Under the pieces are notes generated by a model. It was not told the DNA's origin and ran no database searches. It saw nothing but the letters and a program-made list of their open reading frames with translations. A DNA stretch of 64,000 nucleotides from CAZYFH01 sp965249175 (lineage in GTDB: Bacteria > Acidobacteriota > Vicinamibacteria > Vicinamibacterales > UBA8438): positions 1,550,001 to 1,614,000 of the forward strand of contig OZ252227.1 of the NCBI GenBank assembly GCA_965249175.1, in the 5' to 3' direction. The position numbers and the translations under genes were made by a program. Below, in pieces: positions 60,106 to 64,000 of this stretch; within the stretch, counting starts at the first letter, position 1; every line of letters begins with the position of its first letter.

Positions 60106-61535
60106 TAGCTGCTCGTTGGTAGCGCCGGCCGCCGCCGGCCGAAGCCCGTGGTCCGCTCGAACGCATGGGCGAGCTGCAGCACGCCGAAGTCGTCTTGTTG
60201 GCGTCCGACGATCTGGATCCCGACCGGCAGGCCCTCCGGCGTAAACCCGCACGGCACGGAGATCGCCGGCAGCCCGAGGACCGAGATGTACGCACACGAC
60301 CCCATCCAGTCGATATACGTCTCCATCTTCACGCCGTTGATCTCGGTGACATACGGCTCGGAGACATCGAACGGCGGGACCTGGCTGACGGGGAGCACGA
60401 GGAAATCGTGCTGGCTCATGAACTGCTGCACGCGCTCGAGCAGCGCGCTGCGCTTGCGCGCCATCTCGCCGAGCCGGGGTCCGGAGAGGCGGCGTCCCTC
60501 TTCGATGTTCCACACCACCGTGTCCTTGAGCGTGTCCCGGTGCTCCTCGAGCAACGAGCCGTAGCAGAGCTCGAAATACCAGGCGCGCCACACCTTGAAC
60601 ACCTCGTCGGCGTCCGCGACGTCCGGGCCCGCCTCGGTGACCTCGCAGCCAATCATCTCGAATCGCTCACGCTGTGCGTCGACGACAGCTGTGACGCGCG
60701 GATCGAACGGGAGGCCGCCGAAGTCGAGGCTCCACGCCACCTGCGTGCCGTCAAAATCGCGGGCAAGCGGCCGCTCGAAGACCGCGCCCGGTTCCGGTAG
60801 CGACAGCGGCGTGCGGGTGTCGGGGCCGGCGATCGCGCTCAAGACCAGTGCCACGTCCTCGACGGTTCGTGCCATCGGGCCCTGTACGCCCATTGGGAAC
60901 CAGGAGGCCTGGCTCGGCCACACCGGCACGCGGCCGGCCGAGGGGCGGAAGCCGACGACGTTGCAGAAGCTGGCGGGGTTTCTCAGCGAGCCGCCGAGGT
61001 CGCTGCCGTCGGCGATGGGTACCATCCCGGCCGCCAGCGCCACCGCGGCCCCCCCGCTGCTGCCTCCGCAGGTCTTCGTCACGTCGTACGGATTGAGGGT
61101 GGCGCCGAACACGTCGTTGAACGTTTGCGACCCGGCGCCGAACTCCGGCGTGTTGGTCTTGCCGATCGTAATGGCCCCGGCGGCTCGGAGCCGCTCGACG
61201 ATCAACGCGTCCTCGTCCGGCACGAAGTGCTCGAACACCTTTGACCCGAACGTCGTGCGGATGCCCTTGGTTCGCGTCAAGTCCTTGTGAGCCACCGGCA
61301 GGCCGTGGAGCGGCCCGACGGCCTCGTGGCGCGCCACCGCCGCATCAGCCGCCTCGGCCTGCGTGCGTGCCTCGTCCGCGAGCAGCGTCACGATCGCGTT
61401 CAGTGTCGGGTTCGCGCGCTCGATCTGCGCCAGGTGCGCGTCCATGACCTCCACGGCCGACACTTGACCTGACGCGATCAGCCGGGCGAGCTCCGCCGCA
61501 GACGTGAAGCAGAGCTCGGTTGGTCGGGTCGCCAT
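60105..61535 (-). CDS. Amidase signature family hydrolase
   Basis: This 476-aa enzyme has the amidase signature triad: Lys in PVAHKDLTRTKG near residue 84, Ser in KTCGGSSGGAAVALAAG and the nucleophile Ser in ADGSDLGGSLRNPA. Other blocks are NVVGFRPSAGRVP and a C-terminal GLPAISVPCGFTPEGLPVG. No transport signal is present, so it is cytosolic. Family members hydrolyse amides or form Glu-tRNA amide; the absence of gatC and gatB nearby argues for a catabolic amidase. It is divergent from the DUF5916 gene and coupled to the esterase. Confidence 0.92.
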   Translation of the reverse strand: MATRPTELCFTSAAELARLIASGQVSAVEVMDAHLAQIERANPTLNAIVTLLADEARTQAEAADAAVARHEAVGPLHGLPVAHKDLTRTKGIRTTFGSKVFEHFVPDEDALIVERLRAAGAITIGKTNTPEFGAGSQTFNDVFGATLNPYDVTKTCGGSSGGAAVALAAGMVPIADGSDLGGSLRNPASFCNVVGFRPSAGRVPVWPSQASWFPMGVQGPMARTVEDVALVLSAIAGPDTRTPLSLPEPGAVFERPLARDFDGTQVAWSLDFGGLPFDPRVTAVVDAQRERFEMIGCEVTEAGPDVADADEVFKVWRAWYFELCYGSLLEEHRDTLKDTVVWNIEEGRRLSGPRLGEMARKRSALLERVQQFMSQHDFLVLPVSQVPPFDVSEPYVTEINGVKMETYIDWMGSCAYISVLGLPAISVPCGFTPEGLPVGIQIVGRQQDDFGVLQLAHAFERTTGFGRRRPALPTSS

Positions 61536-61584
61536 GAGGCTACTGTAGGCTACTGCGTTGGATCATCCCGTGGTCGACATCACC

Positions 61585-64000
61585 ATGCGGCGCTGTGCGG
61601 CCACCGGTCTGCTCGGGCTCGCCGTGCTCGCGTGTCCGCCGCAGGTGTTTGCCCAGCAGCGGATCGCCGACCCGGGACACCAGACGTCCATCGCGCGAGG
61701 CGCGATCGGCGTCGAGCGGTTCCGCAACGTGAATGGCGACCCCGCCGACGCGTGGATCGGCGACGGCATCGCCGCAGCGCTCGCTGTCGATTTGGGCCAG
61801 CGAGCATCCGCACCCGGCGTCGTGGGCGTGGGCGTGGTTCGTGGCGCCTATGAGCGGATCGGGGACAGGCTCCTGATCACGGCGGCGGTGATCGACGCTG
61901 AGACCGGGCGCACGATCCACGCGGCGGAGGTCGACGGCGAGCTGGCCGCGCTGTTCCAGCTCCAGGATGCCCTGGGCCTCCAGCTTGCGGCGGCGCTCGA
62001 GTCGCCGGGTGCAGCCACGGGGGGAGCTGTGCGCGCCGCCTCCGAGACTGTGGCGCCGGCGCCAGAGGCGTTGCGGAGCGCCCCGGGCAGTGCAGGACTG
62101 GCGATGTCCACGGTGGCGATCGACGGTCCGGCGCCACCGATTGCGCCGGACGTCGTGGCGCGCGACACCGCCGGTCGCGCCACGATGCGAGCGATCCGCC
62201 TCGAGGAGCCGCTCACCCTCGACGGTCGGCTCGACGAGCGTGTGTACGACACCGTCGCGGCGGTCACCGACTTCATCCAGCAGGAGCCGGACGAAGGCGC
62301 GCCGGCCACCGAGAAGACCGAGCTGTGGGTGATGTTCGATCGCGACACAATCTACTTCGCCGCGCGCTGCTGGAACTCCGAACCGGATCGGATCATCGCC
62401 AACGAGATGAAGCGCGACGCCTTCGGCATGTTCGGCAACGAGACCCTGGGGATCGTCCTCGACACGTTCTACGACCGGCGGAACGGCGTCAGCTTCATCA
62501 CGAATGCGCTCGGCGGGCTGTTCGATACGACCATCACCGACGAGGGCCGGACCTTCAACATGGACTGGAACACGGTGTGGGATGTCCGGAGCAGCCGTTT
62601 CGAGCAAGGCTGGACGGTGGAGATCGCGGTTCCGTTCAAGTCGCTCCGCTATCGTCCGGGACCGGCGCAGATCTGGGGGATCAACGTCGAGCGCTACGTG
62701 GCCTGGAAGAACGAACGGTCGTATGTGACGCCGATCCCAGCGGCGCTCGGCTTCAGCGGCGCATTCAGGCTGTCGTCAGCCGCCACGCTGGTCGGCCTCG
62801 AGGTGCCCGCGTCGGGAACTCGGCTGGAGATCAAACCGTACGCGATCTCTGATGTGGCCACCGACGTGAACGCCAGTCCACCGCTTGCGAACGCGCTCGG
62901 CGGCGATGTCGGGTTCGACGTCAAGTACGGCGTGACGGAGGGGCTCACGGCCGATTTCACCTATAACACCGACTTCGCGCAGGTCGAGGTGGACGAGCAG
63001 CAGGTGAACCTTACGCGCTTTAGCCTCTTCTTTCCCGAGAAGCGCGAGTTCTTCCTCGAGGGCCAGGGGATCTTCGACTTCGGCGGCGGCTTCCGGACCG
63101 ACCCGACCACGTACTACTTCAGCGGCGAGCTGTTCCCCGTCCAGGCGCCGATTCTCTTCTTCAGCCGCCGGATCGGGCTCAGCGGCGGGCGGGCCGTGCC
63201 GATCCTCGGCGGTGGACGCCTGACTGGAAAGGTGGGGCCGTACAGCGTCGGCGTGCTCGACGTCCAGACCGATGCGGAGCTGGTGTCGGGCGCCGCCCCG
63301 ACGAACTTTTCGGTCGTGCGCGTCGCGCGCGATGTGCTGCGGCGCAGCTCCATCGGCGCGATGTTCACGGGGCGGTCGGTGTCGGCAGCGGGCCGGGGGG
63401 CCAGCTACACCTACGGCGTGGACGGCAACTTCTCCTTCTACGACAACCTGACCATCAACGGGTACGTCGCAGGGACCGACACACCCGGGCGCCGCGGTGA
63501 CGATACGAGCTACCAGGCAAAGCTCGACTACGCCGGCGACCGCTGGGGCGTGCTCTACGATCATCTGGCCGTCGGCGCGCATTTCAATCCGGAGATGGGG
63601 TTCGTGCGTCGCGACGATCTCCGGCGCAACTTCGCGAAGTTCCGCTACAGTCCACGTCCGCAGTCGATCGACGCCGTGCGCAAGTTCTCGTGGGAGGGCA
63701 GCGTCGACTACATCACCGACGGCCGTGGCCGACTCGAGACCCGGCTGCAGCAGGCCCTGTTCAGCATCGAGTTCGAGAACAGCGATCGGTTCTTTGCGGG
63801 GGTGACCGACAACTACGAGCTGCTGCAGCAGCCGTTTTCCATCGCGCGCGGCGTCACGATCCCCGTCGGCCCCTATGCCTTCGTGAACACGCGGCTCGTC
63901 TACGCCCTGGGGTCGCAGCGGCGGATCGCCGGCGGGGTGACCTTCGACCACGGCGGGTTCTTCGGCGGCGACAAGACGAGCGTCGGGTATCTGTTCGGCC
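61585..64000 (+). CDS. FlgO-like domain fused to CBM9-like and DUF5916 (outer-membrane), partial
   Basis: The frame is open from the ATG at 61585 to the end of the window (at least 805 codons), so the C-terminus is missing. A signal peptide (GLLGLAVLACPPQVFAQQ) is followed by a FlgO/TolB-like domain at about residues 40-140 (IGVERFRNVNGDPADAWIGD, YERIGDRLLITAAVIDAET). After a Pro/Ala linker a CBM9-like domain starts at about 205 (EEPLTLDGRLDERVYDTVAA, ELWVMFDRDTIYFAARCW). DUF5916 beta-rich sequence follows (FFPEKREFFLEGQGIFDFGG, LFFSRRIGLSGGRAVPI). DUF5916 proteins are predicted outer-membrane barrels. The N-terminal fusion to the FlgO-like domain is unusual. The divergent amidase starts 49 bp away. 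Confidence 0.85.
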   Translation, partial: MRRCAATGLLGLAVLACPPQVFAQQRIADPGHQTSIARGAIGVERFRNVNGDPADAWIGDGIAAALAVDLGQRASAPGVVGVGVVRGAYERIGDRLLITAAVIDAETGRTIHAAEVDGELAALFQLQDALGLQLAAALESPGAATGGAVRAASETVAPAPEALRSAPGSAGLAMSTVAIDGPAPPIAPDVVARDTAGRATMRAIRLEEPLTLDGRLDERVYDTVAAVTDFIQQEPDEGAPATEKTELWVMFDRDTIYFAARCWNSEPDRIIANEMKRDAFGMFGNETLGIVLDTFYDRRNGVSFITNALGGLFDTTITDEGRTFNMDWNTVWDVRSSRFEQGWTVEIAVPFKSLRYRPGPAQIWGINVERYVAWKNERSYVTPIPAALGFSGAFRLSSAATLVGLEVPASGTRLEIKPYAISDVATDVNASPPLANALGGDVGFDVKYGVTEGLTADFTYNTDFAQVEVDEQQVNLTRFSLFFPEKREFFLEGQGIFDFGGGFRTDPTTYYFSGELFPVQAPILFFSRRIGLSGGRAVPILGGGRLTGKVGPYSVGVLDVQTDAELVSGAAPTNFSVVRVARDVLRRSSIGAMFTGRSVSAAGRGASYTYGVDGNFSFYDNLTINGYVAGTDTPGRRGDDTSYQAKLDYAGDRWGVLYDHLAVGAHFNPEMGFVRRDDLRRNFAKFRYSPRPQSIDAVRKFSWEGSVDYITDGRGRLETRLQQALFSIEFENSDRFFAGVTDNYELLQQPFSIARGVTIPVGPYAFVNTRLVYALGSQRRIAGGVTFDHGGFFGGDKTSVGYLFG

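Noticed and set aside
61540..62607. Minus-strand frames at 61540-62607 and 62776-63951
   Set aside because: They are antisense to the open plus-strand DUF5916 gene, which has a signal peptide and family motifs.

Overview
The window is a 64 kb chromosomal segment from a high-GC bacterium. The gene content fits an Acidobacteriota lineage, most likely Vicinamibacteria; this is inferred from gene style and not from any rRNA marker. Points in favour are the many secreted proteins with carboxypeptidase-regulatory-like domains, a secreted CBM9-like/DUF5916 protein, a TolB-propeller protein fused to an outer-membrane barrel, a sodium:solute symporter, an amidohydrolase lipoprotein, and many genes that appear to be transcribed without a leader. 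No rRNA, tRNA, CRISPR array or prophage was seen.

Layout. 1-2.6 kb: a dead IS256-type transposase, a possible DUF4258 toxin-antitoxin pair and an IS481-like remnant. 2.6-8.4 kb: udgB-lipA, a metallo-beta-lactamase-fold hydrolase, DUF2203, a ferredoxin with orphan nuoB-nuoI, and a TPR/double aspartic protease. 8.5-20 kb: a 1047-aa peptidase/propeller/barrel protein, a thioredoxin, a frameshifted carboxypeptidase-like protein, DUF72, a YheT-like hydrolase, a membrane protein and yvcK. 20-25 kb: a LigD-type phosphoesterase opposite a three-gene operon (symporter, radical SAM, ATP-grasp). 25-34 kb: yggX, a molybdopterin oxidoreductase, a degenerate ABC ATPase coupled to a DUF3810 protease, a PilZ protein and a frameshifted pilB behind a sigma-54-type promoter. 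33-42 kb: metF, an OPT transporter coupled to a PqqD-like protein, nadE, a CoA transferase and a tannase. 42-52 kb: an intact IS1182-like element and a formate dehydrogenase island (two c-type cytochromes, fdhD, fdoGHI, fdhE) holding a VapBC-type module. 52-64 kb: thiolase, DASS permease, amidohydrolase, cytochrome/propeller protein, esterase, amidase and the DUF5916 protein, which runs off the window.

Main points. (1) Two selenoproteins are encoded by in-frame TGA. One is the formate dehydrogenase alpha subunit. The other is a radical SAM protein whose apparent stop is followed by Ala-Glu-Pro, giving the CUAEP tail. Each TGA is followed at 18-19 nt by the loop of a perfect 7-8 bp hairpin. 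(2) Five full 166-198 bp MITE-like elements share one core but carry two different terminal inverted repeats. One repeat type matches the intact IS1182-like element. All insert at CTAG, apparently duplicating it, and often lie at TAG stop codons. (3) At least ten genes have a -10 hexamer only 6-8 nt before the start codon and no ribosome binding site. (4) Several genes are decayed or odd: an ABC ATPase lacking its catalytic motifs, two frameshifted genes, and an fdhE with no start codon next to the VapBC insertion.
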